Assembly (NCBI RefSeq): GCF_019175365.1 | Contig: NZ_CP059572.1 | Span: 5,890,001 to 5,954,000 of the forward strand | Length of the DNA stretch: 64,000 nucleotides | Direction of reading: 5' to 3' | Source: Actinomadura graeca | GTDB taxonomy: Bacteria > Actinomycetota > Actinomycetes > Streptosporangiales > Streptosporangiaceae | Part shown: in pieces, positions 46,509 to 54,338 of the stretch | How the letters are laid out: each line of letters begins with the position of its first letter | Position numbering within the stretch: position 1 is the first letter of the stretch | Made by a program: the position numbers and the translations under genes | The notes under the pieces: model-generated | What the model was told of the DNA's origin: nothing | What the model saw: only the letters and a program-made list of their open reading frames with translations | Databases searched by the model: none

Positions 46509-46885
46509 ACGACCTTCCCCTCCTCAAGCAACGGGCGCACACCCCACTCCTGGACGAGCGCGATCACCAGCGGCAGCCCGCGCCCGCTGACGGCCTGGTC
46601 GTCCGCAGGCCGCACCACGGGCAGCCCACCCCCCTCGTCCCACACCTCGATCCGGACCACCCCGCCCCGCTCCTCACAGACGACCCGCACAACGATGTGC
46701 CCGAGCCCCACGTGCTTGTAGGAGTTGGTAACCAACTCGGTAACCACGAGTCGCCCGACGTAGTCGTCGGCGACCCCCAACTCCCGGAACCGCGCACACA
46801 GGAAGCGACGCGCACACCCAGGCGCCCGCTCAGAAGACGCAAGCACAAGAGCCGTCGGCTCCGGCACGAGACCCACTACTGCCAT
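46487..46885 (-). CDS. ATP-binding protein, anti-sigma regulatory factor-like (HATPase_c_2)
   Basis: The 132-residue product is a stand-alone GHKL ATPase of the RsbW/SpoIIAB type, with the N-box VTELVTNSYKH, the G1 box VWDEGGGLP and the G2-like GRGLPLVIAL. Such proteins in actinobacteria are often encoded next to XRE/DUF397 pairs, as here. It may bind and inhibit a sigma factor or phosphorylate an antagonist, but no partner is visible. The ATG at 46885 has AGGG seven bases upstream; a longer start at 46924 is possible. Confidence 0.88.
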   Translation of the reverse strand: MAVVGLVPEPTALVLASSERAPGCARRFLCARFRELGVADDYVGRLVVTELVTNSYKHVGLGHIVVRVVCEERGGVVRIEVWDEGGGLPVVRPADDQAVSGRGLPLVIALVQEWGVRPLLEEGKVVWVRYAP

Positions 46886-46928
46886 CGGCAGACCCTCTCC
46901 AGCATCGGATGGCCGGTGATCCAAGAGC

Positions 46929-47054
46929 GATCACCCTCTGTCATCGAACGGTCACCATGAAGCCATCAGAGGGCGTAGGTTAGCTGGTGACCGCGAAACC
47001 ACTCGTATTGCGCTAGCGGCTGTTAGCTCGATGGTTACGCCCGAGAGGGTGATC
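46929..47054. promoter_or_regulatory. nested inverted repeats in the HATPase-XRE divergent region
   Basis: GATCACCCTCT (46929-46939) is the exact reverse complement of 47044-47054. Inside it, CGGTCACC (46949-46956) pairs with 46986-46993, and CCCTCTG (46934-46940) pairs with 46967-46973. Three nested dyads in a 170-base divergent region next to an XRE regulator suggest autoregulatory operators; the binding itself is inference. Confidence 0.45.
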
Positions 47055-47057
47055 GAA

Positions 47058-47861
47058 ATGGCGGAGACGGGTAGCAAGAGCAAGAACAGTCCTGAGCTGC
47101 GGACCTTCGGTGCGGAGGTCAGGCGGTTACGCGAGGCGGCGGGACTCAACCAGACAGGGCTGGCCGCACTGGTACACGTCTCACGCGCTTACATCAGCCA
47201 CGTTGAACGGGGCAAGACCCGGTGTCGCCTTGACTTCGCCAACCGCCTGGACGGCGCGCTCCGCGCGAATGGGGAGATCATCCAAGCGTGGAACGAGCTG
47301 CTAGAAGCGATCAAGTCGATCCGGTACGCCGCCTACTTCGTTGTCTTCCCAAAGGTCGAATTGACGGCGAACCTGATCCGCGTCTACGAGACGCACATCG
47401 TGAACGGCCTGTTCCAGACCGAGGCGTACGCGACCGTCATCCTCAAGAATCCGGACGACGTCGCCAGTCGTATGAGCAGGCAGAAGCAGGTCATGAGCGA
47501 CCCGGCGCCGAAGATCTTCGTCGTGCTGGAGGAGAACGTTCTGTTCAGGCAGGTCGGCTCGACGGACGTCATGCGCGAGCAACTGGAATTCCTGCTCGAA
47601 CTGTCGTACGTTGACGGCATCCGACTACAGATCCTCCCGACCGTCTACGTAGAGGAGGCGAGGGCCGCCTTCGCCATCGCAACCCAGGCAGATCACAGCG
47701 AGGCCGCATACATAGTCAGCGCGACAGGTGGTGTCACCAGCGCAGATCCTGCGGACGCGGCCAATCTGCACGAACGGTTCGCCAGCCTCCAGGCAGAGGC
47801 GCTCAACGTGAGGGACACGCGGGCGCTGATCAGAAAGGTGATCGAGGAGAAATGGACCTGA
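47058..47861 (+). CDS. XRE-family regulator with DUF5753 domain
   Basis: The 267-residue product has an N-terminal helix-turn-helix (about residues 15-70, with AGLNQTGLAALVHVSRAYIS) and a C-terminal DUF5753 domain including the typical FQTEAYA and MREQLEFLLEL segments. This is the WhiJ-like pattern of actinobacterial regulators, which work together with small DUF397 proteins encoded next to them. Five such genes follow, the first overlapping by ten bases. The start at 47058 has GAGAGGG eight bases upstream; ATG 47031 is an alternative. Codon use is less GC-biased than in neighbouring housekeeping genes. Confidence 0.93.
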   Translation: MAETGSKSKNSPELRTFGAEVRRLREAAGLNQTGLAALVHVSRAYISHVERGKTRCRLDFANRLDGALRANGEIIQAWNELLEAIKSIRYAAYFVVFPKVELTANLIRVYETHIVNGLFQTEAYATVILKNPDDVASRMSRQKQVMSDPAPKIFVVLEENVLFRQVGSTDVMREQLEFLLELSYVDGIRLQILPTVYVEEARAAFAIATQADHSEAAYIVSATGGVTSADPADAANLHERFASLQAEALNVRDTRALIRKVIEEKWT

Positions 47862-48049
47862 CTCAGGCGCGGTGGCGCAGGGCATCGCACAGCACGGTGG
47901 AGAACGACAACTGTGTTGAGGTCGCCGGTGTGGCGAGCGTCGTAGTGGTCCGGGACAGCAAAGATCCCGACGGCCCCAAGCTCCTCATCAATCACAACGA
48001 TTTCCGTCACTTCGCCGGAATCCTTAAGTCTCTCCAACTAGGTTCCTAA
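47852..48049 (+). CDS. DUF397 protein 1
   Basis: The 65-residue product shows the family landmarks RWRRASHS near the start, NCVEVAGV, VVVRDSKDPDGP and a final helix FRHFAGIL. DUF397 proteins are the small partners of XRE/DUF5753 regulators. The ATG overlaps the regulator stop by ten bases, so this copy is translationally coupled and is the most likely cognate partner. Confidence 0.93.
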   Translation: MDLTQARWRRASHSTVENDNCVEVAGVASVVVVRDSKDPDGPKLLINHNDFRHFAGILKSLQLGS

Positions 48050-48058
48050 GGGTCACCG

Positions 48059-48244
48059 ATGGACCTGAGCAAGGCAGTCTGGCGCAAGGCTTCGCGAAGC
48101 ACGGTTCAGAACGACAACTGTGTTGAGCTCGCCGCCATTGCGAGCGTCGTCGTCTTCCGGGACAGTAAAGATCCCAACGGTCTCAAGATCCCCATCAGCC
48201 GTAACGCTTTCCTCGATCTCACAGACACCCTCAAGGATCTTTAG
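48059..48244 (+). CDS. DUF397 protein 2
   Basis: The 61-residue product has VWRKASRS, NCVELAAI, VVFRDSKDPNG and a last helix LTDTLKDL. It starts 9 bases after copy 1 with AAGGG upstream. The N-terminal halves of copies 1 and 2 are very similar at the DNA level, which suggests tandem duplication. Confidence 0.93.
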   Translation: MDLSKAVWRKASRSTVQNDNCVELAAIASVVVFRDSKDPNGLKIPISRNAFLDLTDTLKDL

Positions 48245-48269
48245 CAGCCTCCGGAGAGGACGCACTCGG

Positions 48270-48455
48270 ATGGACCGAGGTAAGGCCGCATGGCGCAGGG
48301 CTTCTCGGAGCAAGGAAGACGGCTCCAACTGCGTTGAGCTCGCCCGTGTCACCCACTTGATCGCCGTTCGCGACAGCCAAGATCCCGAGGGCCCCAAGCT
48401 CTTCATCGGTCACCATGACTTTCGGCAATTTGCAGAGATCATTAGATCTCTCTAG
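48270..48455 (+). CDS. DUF397 protein 3
   Basis: The 61-residue product has AWRRASRSKEDGSNCVELA, a VRDSQDPEGPKL segment and an ending FAEIIRSL. The ATG at 48270 has GGAGAGGA upstream. Its middle part differs more from copies 1 and 2 than they do from each other. Confidence 0.92.
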   Translation: MDRGKAAWRRASRSKEDGSNCVELARVTHLIAVRDSQDPEGPKLFIGHHDFRQFAEIIRSL

Positions 48456-48479
48456 CCGGTTTCGAAGGGCGGCACTCTG

Positions 48480-48665
48480 ATGGGCGTGGGCAAGGTGGTG
48501 TGGCGCAAGTCGGCATGGAGCGGCGAGAACGGCGGTGCGTGCGTGGAGTTGGCGTCTGTTCGTGGTGTCATTGCGATTCGTGACAGCAGGAATCCCGACG
48601 GCCCCAAAATCCATATCAGCCGCGGCGACTTCCTCGTTTTCACAGGAATCCTCAAGTCTTTATAG
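48480..48665 (+). CDS. DUF397 protein 4
   Basis: The 61-residue product has VWRKSAWSGENGGACVELA, IRDSRNPDGPKI and an ending FTGILKSL. The ATG at 48480 follows GAAGGG. It has exactly the 186-base length of copies 2 and 3. Confidence 0.93.
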   Translation: MGVGKVVWRKSAWSGENGGACVELASVRGVIAIRDSRNPDGPKIHISRGDFLVFTGILKSL

Positions 48666-48685
48666 GTCGTTCACAAGGGGTTCTG

Positions 48686-48870
48686 ATGGATCCGAGTAGA
48701 CGGGGTGGCGGAAGTCCTCGCGGAGTAATGAGTCAGGAGACAACTGTGTTGAGGTCGCCGCGATGTCGGATGTCGTGGCATTTCGCGACAGCAAGGATCC
48801 TGGTGGTGGTGTGCTGGTGGTGAGCCGTGACGGGTTCGGACGGCTCGTCCAGGTACTCAGGGGCCGCTGA
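48686..48870 (+). pseudogene. DUF397 copy 5, inactivated by a one-base deletion
   Basis: The ATG (with AAGGGG upstream) encodes MDPS. After that the family sequence continues only in another frame: GWRKSSRSNESGDNCVEVA, then VVAFRDSKDP and LVVSRDGFGRLVQVL, to a TGA at 48868-48870. The total is 185 bases, one short of the 186 bases of copies 2-4. The missing base lies around 48697-48701, where AGTAGACG would restore the frame as AGTAAGACG. The rest is intact, so the event is recent, or it is a sequencing error. Confidence 0.85.
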
Positions 48871-48877
48871 CCGGTAC

Positions 48878-49010
48878 CTTTCAATAATTGCACCGCTGCT
48901 TGCCAGTCTGGAAGCAGGCTTCGATTGACCAGCGGATCCCGGGGACGCGTACGAGGGCGGGCAACCCCACACCGGTCGCGGCGAGCAGCAGCGGTGGAAG
49001 GCCAGCTCGC
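48878..49010 (-). mobile_element. relic of an IS701-like transposase (C-terminal piece)
   Basis: On the minus strand one frame reads AGLPPLLLAATGVGLPALV and then VRVPGIRWSIEACFQTGKQ before a stop at about 48888-48890. The RWxIExxFQxxK pattern is the C-terminal E-containing segment of IS4/IS701-type DDE transposases. The rest of the gene, the normal GLD-YQVR continuation and inverted repeats are absent. I see a decayed remnant only, marking past insertion between the DUF397 array and the GHKL nuclease gene. Confidence 0.5.
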
Positions 49011-49121
49011 CGACGCTAGCGCGGCGTCGGATCAGCAGGTGTGATGCCCGTCGGCTCGTCTCGGGGTGGTGTGATGACGAACCAGGCCCAACCGAAGTCA
49101 TGACGACCCCCGGCTGCCGTA

Positions 49122-51065
49122 CTAGGTCAGCGCCTTGGGGGCGTAGTGGTGGACGCGGCGCAGGTAGTCCACGGCATGGTCAGTGGCAGGGTCGTGGTTG
49201 AGGCGTTCACGGTAGAAGTACAGGCGCTCTTCGCAATCGTCGATGATCTCTCCCCACGTGCGTGCCCAGATCCGCACGCCACCCTCCCACTCGGCGATGC
49301 AGCCCGGCGGACGGTTGGGGGCGGTGGCATCGCGGCGTACCACGTTGTCCATCGCCGTCGAGATGACCCAGAAATCCCACTTCACCCCAGTGTCGGCGAA
49401 CTGGTGGTCGCTGACGACGGCCTCGGCGTAACTCTTGATCTGCCCTACCTCAGCCTGGCCTACCTTCACAGTCGGCGCCTTCAGCTCCACCACCAGGTGC
49501 TCTCTACCAGAGCTGCCGCGAACTGCACGGCCGAGCAGCAGATCGACGATGCCCTTCCTGCCGTCCTCCCGGAGGACGGGGGACACCTGCTCGGGCACCG
49601 GGTGCCGTCCCAGCGCCTGGAGATGACGCTGGAGGACGGTATCGAGACTCCGATCGCTGACCATGAGCGCGTAGGCGTCGCCGAACACCCACGTCTCCCG
49701 TTCGAGGATCTTGTGCAGTTCGCTCCGCTCCTTGACGGTCCTACTGGTCTTCGGATCGAAGACCATCTGCTTGAGCGCGGCGATGAAGTCCAGGCGCGCG
49801 GAGACCTCGGTCGTCGCCCGGATGATGTCGGAAAGGCTGGTGCGTTGGAGCAGCCGCCGGAGGTCGTCCTGCTCCGATTGCGGAAGCCGGAACAGCTCGT
49901 CCAGCACGGGGTAAAGGCCACTGGGATCATGTGCCACGATCTCGCGTAGCAGCCGTAGCGTGGTCCGGCGGTTCTGGACGGCCTTGGGCAGCCGCCGCGC
50001 GACCGTCGTGGCGACCTCGTCGAAGAGCTGCCTTTCGACTGCCTCGGCCGGTTCGGACGGCTCGCGCCGGTAGGGGTAGACGTCCTCGTTCTTCCACTCC
50101 TGGATCAAGCGGGCCCGCCGCTCCCGGTCCCGCTCGCGGAAATGCTTCTTCAGCGCATCACGGGCCGCGTTCACGAGACCGGCGAGATCGTCGTCCATCT
50201 CCGCGATTTCCAGCGTGTCGCGCCGGTCGCTGAACCCGTCCCACATCAGATAAGCGGTGAAGTGGTAACCCGGGGCCTGGATGCCCGCCGGCAGCTCGGC
50301 CAGCACCACCCCGTGAGAATCGCACAGTGCCAGCGCCCGTCCCACGTCCTGCGGCCACTCGATGATCCGCAGCACCGGACCAGGTGGGCCCTCGACCTTT
50401 CCGTTCGGACACGCCACCTGGTATTCGGCTGTATGCACCCAGACGGTCGACGGGTCGAGGGCCTGACCCATGTAGGTGATGGTCACGTCGGGAGCCGCTG
50501 TCAGGAACGGAGCGAACACCGACGTCAGTTGGTCACGTGTCCCGGACTCAGTCAGACGTCCGGCGAATCCGGCGGGCGCCGAAGCCTCCACTTTCGTGCC
50601 GGTCGGAACACCGTCGTCGACGGTCTCGGGTTCGGACACGGTGAAGTCCGCGGGCGAGTCGATGGTGCCGCTGATCGTTGTGCGTTCCCGTCGTCCGACC
50701 GCGTTGAGTGCGGTCGTCACCCAGCGGATCTGCTCGCCCAACGCGAAAGCCTGCAGCCGACCCTGTCCGCTGCGTCCATGCAGGCCACGCCGGAGCTTGG
50801 GGGACACCTTCGCAGTGCTCTTCCACGACCCGCCCAGTCGCCCGAAGTAGTCACCGCACGAGGCGTGGGGCATCCCGTGGCCGTCGTCGTCGACGCTCAC
50901 GTACTCGACCCCGCCGAGCTCGTTGACCTCGACGTCCACCACGATGTTGCAAGCCTCGGCGTCAAGGGCGTTCCAGATCATCTCTGCGACCGCCCCCAGC
51001 GGGTCCTTCAGCCTGGCGAGTCGCAGCAGGTGATCAGGTCGAGCCTCAATGTGCACCGTGCGCAT
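49122..51065 (-). CDS. GHKL ATPase fused to PD-(D/E)XK nuclease-like domain (Shedu-like)
   Basis: The 647-residue product has a MutL/Hsp90-type GHKL domain: N-box AEMIWNALDA with E28, N32 and D35, the G1 box VDDDGHGM (59-65) and a glycine-rich lid GRSGQGRLQAF (97-107). After a long helical middle, residues about 455-645 look like a DUF4263/Shedu-type nuclease. HKILERETWVFG is followed by D508 (GIVDLLL), E527 and K529 (VELKAP) and Q542 (QIKSYAE), giving the D...ExK...Q pattern. Known Shedu proteins are single-gene anti-phage systems; a similar role is inference. It lies beside a transposase relic and a divergent kinase. The ATG at 51065 lacks a strong ribosome-binding site. Confidence 0.8.
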   Translation of the reverse strand: MRTVHIEARPDHLLRLARLKDPLGAVAEMIWNALDAEACNIVVDVEVNELGGVEYVSVDDDGHGMPHASCGDYFGRLGGSWKSTAKVSPKLRRGLHGRSGQGRLQAFALGEQIRWVTTALNAVGRRERTTISGTIDSPADFTVSEPETVDDGVPTGTKVEASAPAGFAGRLTESGTRDQLTSVFAPFLTAAPDVTITYMGQALDPSTVWVHTAEYQVACPNGKVEGPPGPVLRIIEWPQDVGRALALCDSHGVVLAELPAGIQAPGYHFTAYLMWDGFSDRRDTLEIAEMDDDLAGLVNAARDALKKHFRERDRERRARLIQEWKNEDVYPYRREPSEPAEAVERQLFDEVATTVARRLPKAVQNRRTTLRLLREIVAHDPSGLYPVLDELFRLPQSEQDDLRRLLQRTSLSDIIRATTEVSARLDFIAALKQMVFDPKTSRTVKERSELHKILERETWVFGDAYALMVSDRSLDTVLQRHLQALGRHPVPEQVSPVLREDGRKGIVDLLLGRAVRGSSGREHLVVELKAPTVKVGQAEVGQIKSYAEAVVSDHQFADTGVKWDFWVISTAMDNVVRRDATAPNRPPGCIAEWEGGVRIWARTWGEIIDDCEERLYFYRERLNHDPATDHAVDYLRRVHHYAPKALT

Positions 51066-51383
51066 CAGGTCACTATCGCAGATCGGCCAAGGCTCCTTGG
51101 CTCTCGGAAGATTCTCCAGCGGCGCCGATCGACACGGCGACTGGAGGGTCGGGTCAAAGCCTTCCTGACAGGTGACAGTTGTGGGGGATTTCTGGCAGTG
51201 CGGAGACGGCTGCGCGACCGTAAGCTCACCGTCGTCCTCGCGGGTTCCCCTGGCCCGGTAGAACCGGTCGGGCCTTCTTGCCCACGGCGCGTCTCCGGGT
51301 CGATACCTTCGGGGCATTGGTGGCGGACGCGCCGCAGGCGGGCGACAGCGTGATCGGTGGGTATGGGCGTGGTCGAGGCGTTC
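51066..51383. other. intergenic region between the GHKL nuclease and kinase genes
   Basis: About 318 bases separate two divergent genes. The frames of both extend into it, but neither has a convincing start with a ribosome-binding site there. AAGGAG at about 51086-51091 on the minus strand is too far from the ATG at 51065. Promoters for both genes should be here; none can be named with confidence. Confidence 0.4.
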
Positions 51384-52784
51384 ATGGTGCGGCAGGGCCG
51401 GGAGCTGGGCAGGCGGTACCGGCTGGACGGCCCGCTCGGCCGCGGCGGGATGGGCGAGGTGTGGCGGGCCGTCGACCTGCGGCTCGATCGGCCCGTCGCC
51501 GTGAAGCTGCTGCCGCTGAGCGACGACACCGACCCCGCGCTGGTCGCGAGGTTCCGCCGGGAGGCGCAGCTTGCCGCCGGGCTACAACACCCTGGCATCA
51601 CCGTCGTGCACGACATCGACCAGGACGGCCCGCTGCTGTTCCTGGTCATGGAGCTCCTCAACGGGCGTGACCTGCGGCGGGTCCTCAGCGAGCACCCGGG
51701 TGGGCTGCCCCTCGCGCGGGCTGTGCACATCACCGCGCAGGTCGCGTCGGCGCTCGGCGCGGCGCACGCGCGCGGTGTGGTCCACCGCGACGTCAAGCCG
51801 TCCAACCTCATCGAGGCGGACGGCGGCTGGACCAAGATCTGCGATTTCGGTATCGCGCGGTTCGCCGAGACCTCGACGAACCTCACCGGCGGCAGCTCGC
51901 TCGGAACACCCGCGTACATGGCCCCCGAGCAGTTCGAAGGCCACGCCGTCGACGGGCGGACGGACCTCTACTCGCTGGGTTGCGTCCTCTACGAGCTGCT
52001 GACCGGGCGCCCGCCGTTCCCCAGCGGCAAGGGCCTCAGCGCGCTGCTCTACCACCACCTGCACAAGACCCCTGACGACCCGCGCATGATCCGCCCCGAC
52101 CTGCCCGCGGAACTCTGCGAGCTCGTCCTGAACCTGCTGGCCAAACGTCCCGCGGACCGCGTCCCGGACGCCGAGACGGTCCTGCTGCGCCTTCGGCCGT
52201 CCGGTGCGGGCCGGGCTTCGAGCACGTCCGAGGCCCCCGTCGAGGAATGGCACCGCACGGGCCTCGAACTCTTCGGCGCGAAGGACTACGCCGGGGCTCT
52301 GCCGTTCTTCCAGAGCGTCCTCGCGGAGAGGACGCGGCGTCTCGGGACGGACCACGAGGAGACGCTGACCAGCTGTTACCTGGTCGCGGCGACCCTGTAC
52401 TACCTGGACCGCGAGGTCGAGGCGCTGCCGCTGGCGGAGCAGGTCCTCGCCGCGCGCATCGGCCTGCTCGGGCCCGAGCACCCGACCACGCTGAACGTCC
52501 ACCATCTGATCGCCGCCGTCCGTGTCGGCCTCGGGCGCACGGCGGAGGCGCTGCCCGGCCTCCTGTACGTGACGGACGGCCGCTCGCGCGTCCTCGGCCC
52601 CTACCACGAGGACGCCGTCGACAGCCGCTGCCTCGCGGCCACCTGCCTTCACCTGCTCGGACGGAGCGAGCACGCGCGGCAGCTCCTGCTGGAGATCGTC
52701 GGCCCGCTGCTGCGCCTCTTCGGCCCCGACGACCCGCGCACCAAGCAGTGCCAGGAGACCCTGAAGGACGTCACGGCCGGCTGA
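51384..52784 (+). CDS. Ser/Thr protein kinase with TPR-like C-terminal repeats
   Basis: The 466-residue product has a complete Hanks-type kinase: glycine loop GRGGMGEVW, K41 (VAVKLL), catalytic VHRDVKPSN, CDFGIA and APEQFEG. Residues about 290-466 are helical repeats of the TPR type (DYAGALPFFQSVLAERTRRL, EVEALPLAEQVL and similar). No membrane helix is present, unlike PknB-type kinases, so it is cytoplasmic. ATG 51384 is preferred because GAGG lies five bases upstream; GTG 51357 and ATG 51363 are alternatives. It is divergent from the GHKL nuclease gene across about 318 bases. Confidence 0.92.
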   Translation: MVRQGRELGRRYRLDGPLGRGGMGEVWRAVDLRLDRPVAVKLLPLSDDTDPALVARFRREAQLAAGLQHPGITVVHDIDQDGPLLFLVMELLNGRDLRRVLSEHPGGLPLARAVHITAQVASALGAAHARGVVHRDVKPSNLIEADGGWTKICDFGIARFAETSTNLTGGSSLGTPAYMAPEQFEGHAVDGRTDLYSLGCVLYELLTGRPPFPSGKGLSALLYHHLHKTPDDPRMIRPDLPAELCELVLNLLAKRPADRVPDAETVLLRLRPSGAGRASSTSEAPVEEWHRTGLELFGAKDYAGALPFFQSVLAERTRRLGTDHEETLTSCYLVAATLYYLDREVEALPLAEQVLAARIGLLGPEHPTTLNVHHLIAAVRVGLGRTAEALPGLLYVTDGRSRVLGPYHEDAVDSRCLAATCLHLLGRSEHARQLLLEIVGPLLRLFGPDDPRTKQCQETLKDVTAG

Positions 52785-52799
52785 AGGATCAGAAATCGG

Positions 52800-52814
52800 C
52801 GTCCTACTAGGACG
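52800..52814. promoter_or_regulatory. perfect palindrome upstream of the VOC-protein gene
   Basis: CGTCCTACTAGGACG is a perfect 7+1+7 dyad, 60 bases upstream of the VOC gene start and 15 bases after the kinase gene. Its size and location fit the operator of a dimeric repressor (TetR, MarR or similar). No regulator gene lies next to it. Confidence 0.45.
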
Positions 52815-52874
52815 TTCACTGACCTATTGGGCCCCTAGCGTTGTGGATGTCAGCACGACGAGAGGGAGCACGCG

Positions 52875-53282
52875 ATGTTGCGAGGACCTGCCACCACCAG
52901 CTTCTGGGCGCACGATCTGGAGGCCGCCAAGCGCTGGTACACCGAGTTCCTGGGCATCGAGCCCTACTTCGACCGCGCCGGGCCGGACGGGCGGACCGCC
53001 TACTACGAGTTCCGCGTCGGGGACGAGGAGCACGAGCTCGGCCTGATCGACGGCCGGTTCCGGGCGCCCGGCGCGGCGTCCGGTCCGGGCGGGGCGGTCA
53101 TGCACTGGCACGTGGACGATCTCCAGGGCACCTTGGACACGCTGCTGTCCATGGGCGCCGAGCAGTACCAGCCGCTCACCGAGCACGGCCCGGGGTTCGT
53201 CACCGCGTCCGTGGTCGATCCGTTCGGCAACGTCCTCGGCATCATGCACAACCGGCACTACCTGGAGGTGCGGGGCCGGTGA
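52875..53282 (+). CDS. VOC (glyoxalase/bleomycin-resistance) family protein
   Basis: The 135-residue product has the paired beta-alpha-beta-beta-beta modules of the VOC superfamily. These are FWAHDLEAAKRWYTEFLG at the N-terminus, MHWHVDDL in the centre and a C-terminal VDPFGNVLGIM. Possible metal ligands are present but the substrate is not predictable. GAGAGGGAG precedes the ATG. The downstream gene starts within its stop codon (TGATG), so the two are one operon, perhaps controlled by the palindrome 60 bases upstream. Confidence 0.9.
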   Translation: MLRGPATTSFWAHDLEAAKRWYTEFLGIEPYFDRAGPDGRTAYYEFRVGDEEHELGLIDGRFRAPGAASGPGGAVMHWHVDDLQGTLDTLLSMGAEQYQPLTEHGPGFVTASVVDPFGNVLGIMHNRHYLEVRGR

Positions 53283-53854
53283 TGCGCTTCGCGGACGCCG
53301 CCGAATGGGAGTCGTGGCTGGCCGAGCACCACGAGGACGAGGGCGGGGTGTGGCTGAGGATCGCCAAGAAGGGCGCGGAGGAGACCTCGGTGACGATCGC
53401 GCAGGCCCTGGACGTGGCGCTCTGCTACGGCTGGATCGACAGCCAGCGCAAGTCCCTGGACGAGCACGGGTACCTCCAGCGCTACTCGCGCCGCCGCAAG
53501 GGCAGCCCGTGGTCGCGGGTGAACGTCGAGAAGGTGGAGGCGCTGACCGCCGCCGGACGGATGAGGCCGCCCGGCCTCGCGGAGGTCGCCGCCGCCCAGG
53601 CGGACGGACGGTGGGCGGCGGCCTACACCGCCCAGCGCGAGGCCACCGTCCCTCCCGACCTGGCCGCGGCACTGGCCGCCCACCCGGACGCCGCCGCGCG
53701 CTTCGACGCGCTGGGCAAGACCGGCCGCTACCAGCTGATCCTCCCGCTGCTCAAAGCCAGAACCACATCCGGACGCGAAGCCCGGCTCCAGAGGACGATC
53801 CGCGCGCTCCGCGAAGATGATCAGAAGCGCGACCGGCCCGGCAGCACTCGGTGA
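53282..53854 (+). CDS. YdeI/OmpD-associated family protein (bacteriocin-protection-like)
   Basis: The 190-residue product begins MRFADAAEWESWL and contains the family landmarks ALCYGWIDSQRK, YLQRYSRRRKGSPWSRVN and a terminal LLKARTTSGREARLQRTI. Members are small cytoplasmic proteins of unclear function; some are annotated as protection against bacteriocins. The start ATG overlaps the VOC stop by one base. Confidence 0.88.
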   Translation: MRFADAAEWESWLAEHHEDEGGVWLRIAKKGAEETSVTIAQALDVALCYGWIDSQRKSLDEHGYLQRYSRRRKGSPWSRVNVEKVEALTAAGRMRPPGLAEVAAAQADGRWAAAYTAQREATVPPDLAAALAAHPDAAARFDALGKTGRYQLILPLLKARTTSGREARLQRTIRALREDDQKRDRPGSTR

Positions 53855-53873
53855 AAGGACGGCGGTCCACGCC

Positions 53874-54203
53874 TTACAGGGCGTCACGGCGTAGGTTGCG
53901 ATGGAAAGCGACGTACTGGCCGACGAAGAAGAGCACGGCCCAGAGGAGAAAGATCGGGCTGTAGACGATGTGATCGCTGAACAGGGCGCCCACGGCCCCG
54001 GCGAGCGAGCCGAACATGGCCGTCACGCTCAAGGCGAAGGTGCCCCGGATCTTGATGAAGGCCCCGACCAGCAGCGTCATCGAAATCCCGGGCGAGATGC
54101 CCAAGAGCAATTCCGGCGGAAACTCGGCGACCAGGTCCGTCTGGTAGGGGAGTGTGATGGCTAAGACGGAGATCGCGAGCCCGCCCAGGGTGCCTAAGAA
54201 CAT
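53874..54203 (-). CDS. small multi-pass membrane protein
   Basis: The 109-residue product has three or four membrane helices with short loops and a basic C-terminus (HRNLRRDAL). No family is recognised. It lies downstream of the terC gene on the same strand, 135 bases away. The convergent gap to the YdeI-like gene is only 19 bases. Confidence 0.7.
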   Translation of the reverse strand: MFLGTLGGLAISVLAITLPYQTDLVAEFPPELLLGISPGISMTLLVGAFIKIRGTFALSVTAMFGSLAGAVGALFSDHIVYSPIFLLWAVLFFVGQYVAFHRNLRRDAL

Positions 54204-54338
54204 GACTTCCTCCCGCTTCGAGGTGACGGCGTCGTTATGCCCGGCCCTAGGGATGCCGAGGCGACCACGGCGCGCATGGCCGAATGTGGCGTCGTGCCAG
54301 AGCGGGTGCGGCGGGTCGCCCCTCCCTGACGGCTCCTC

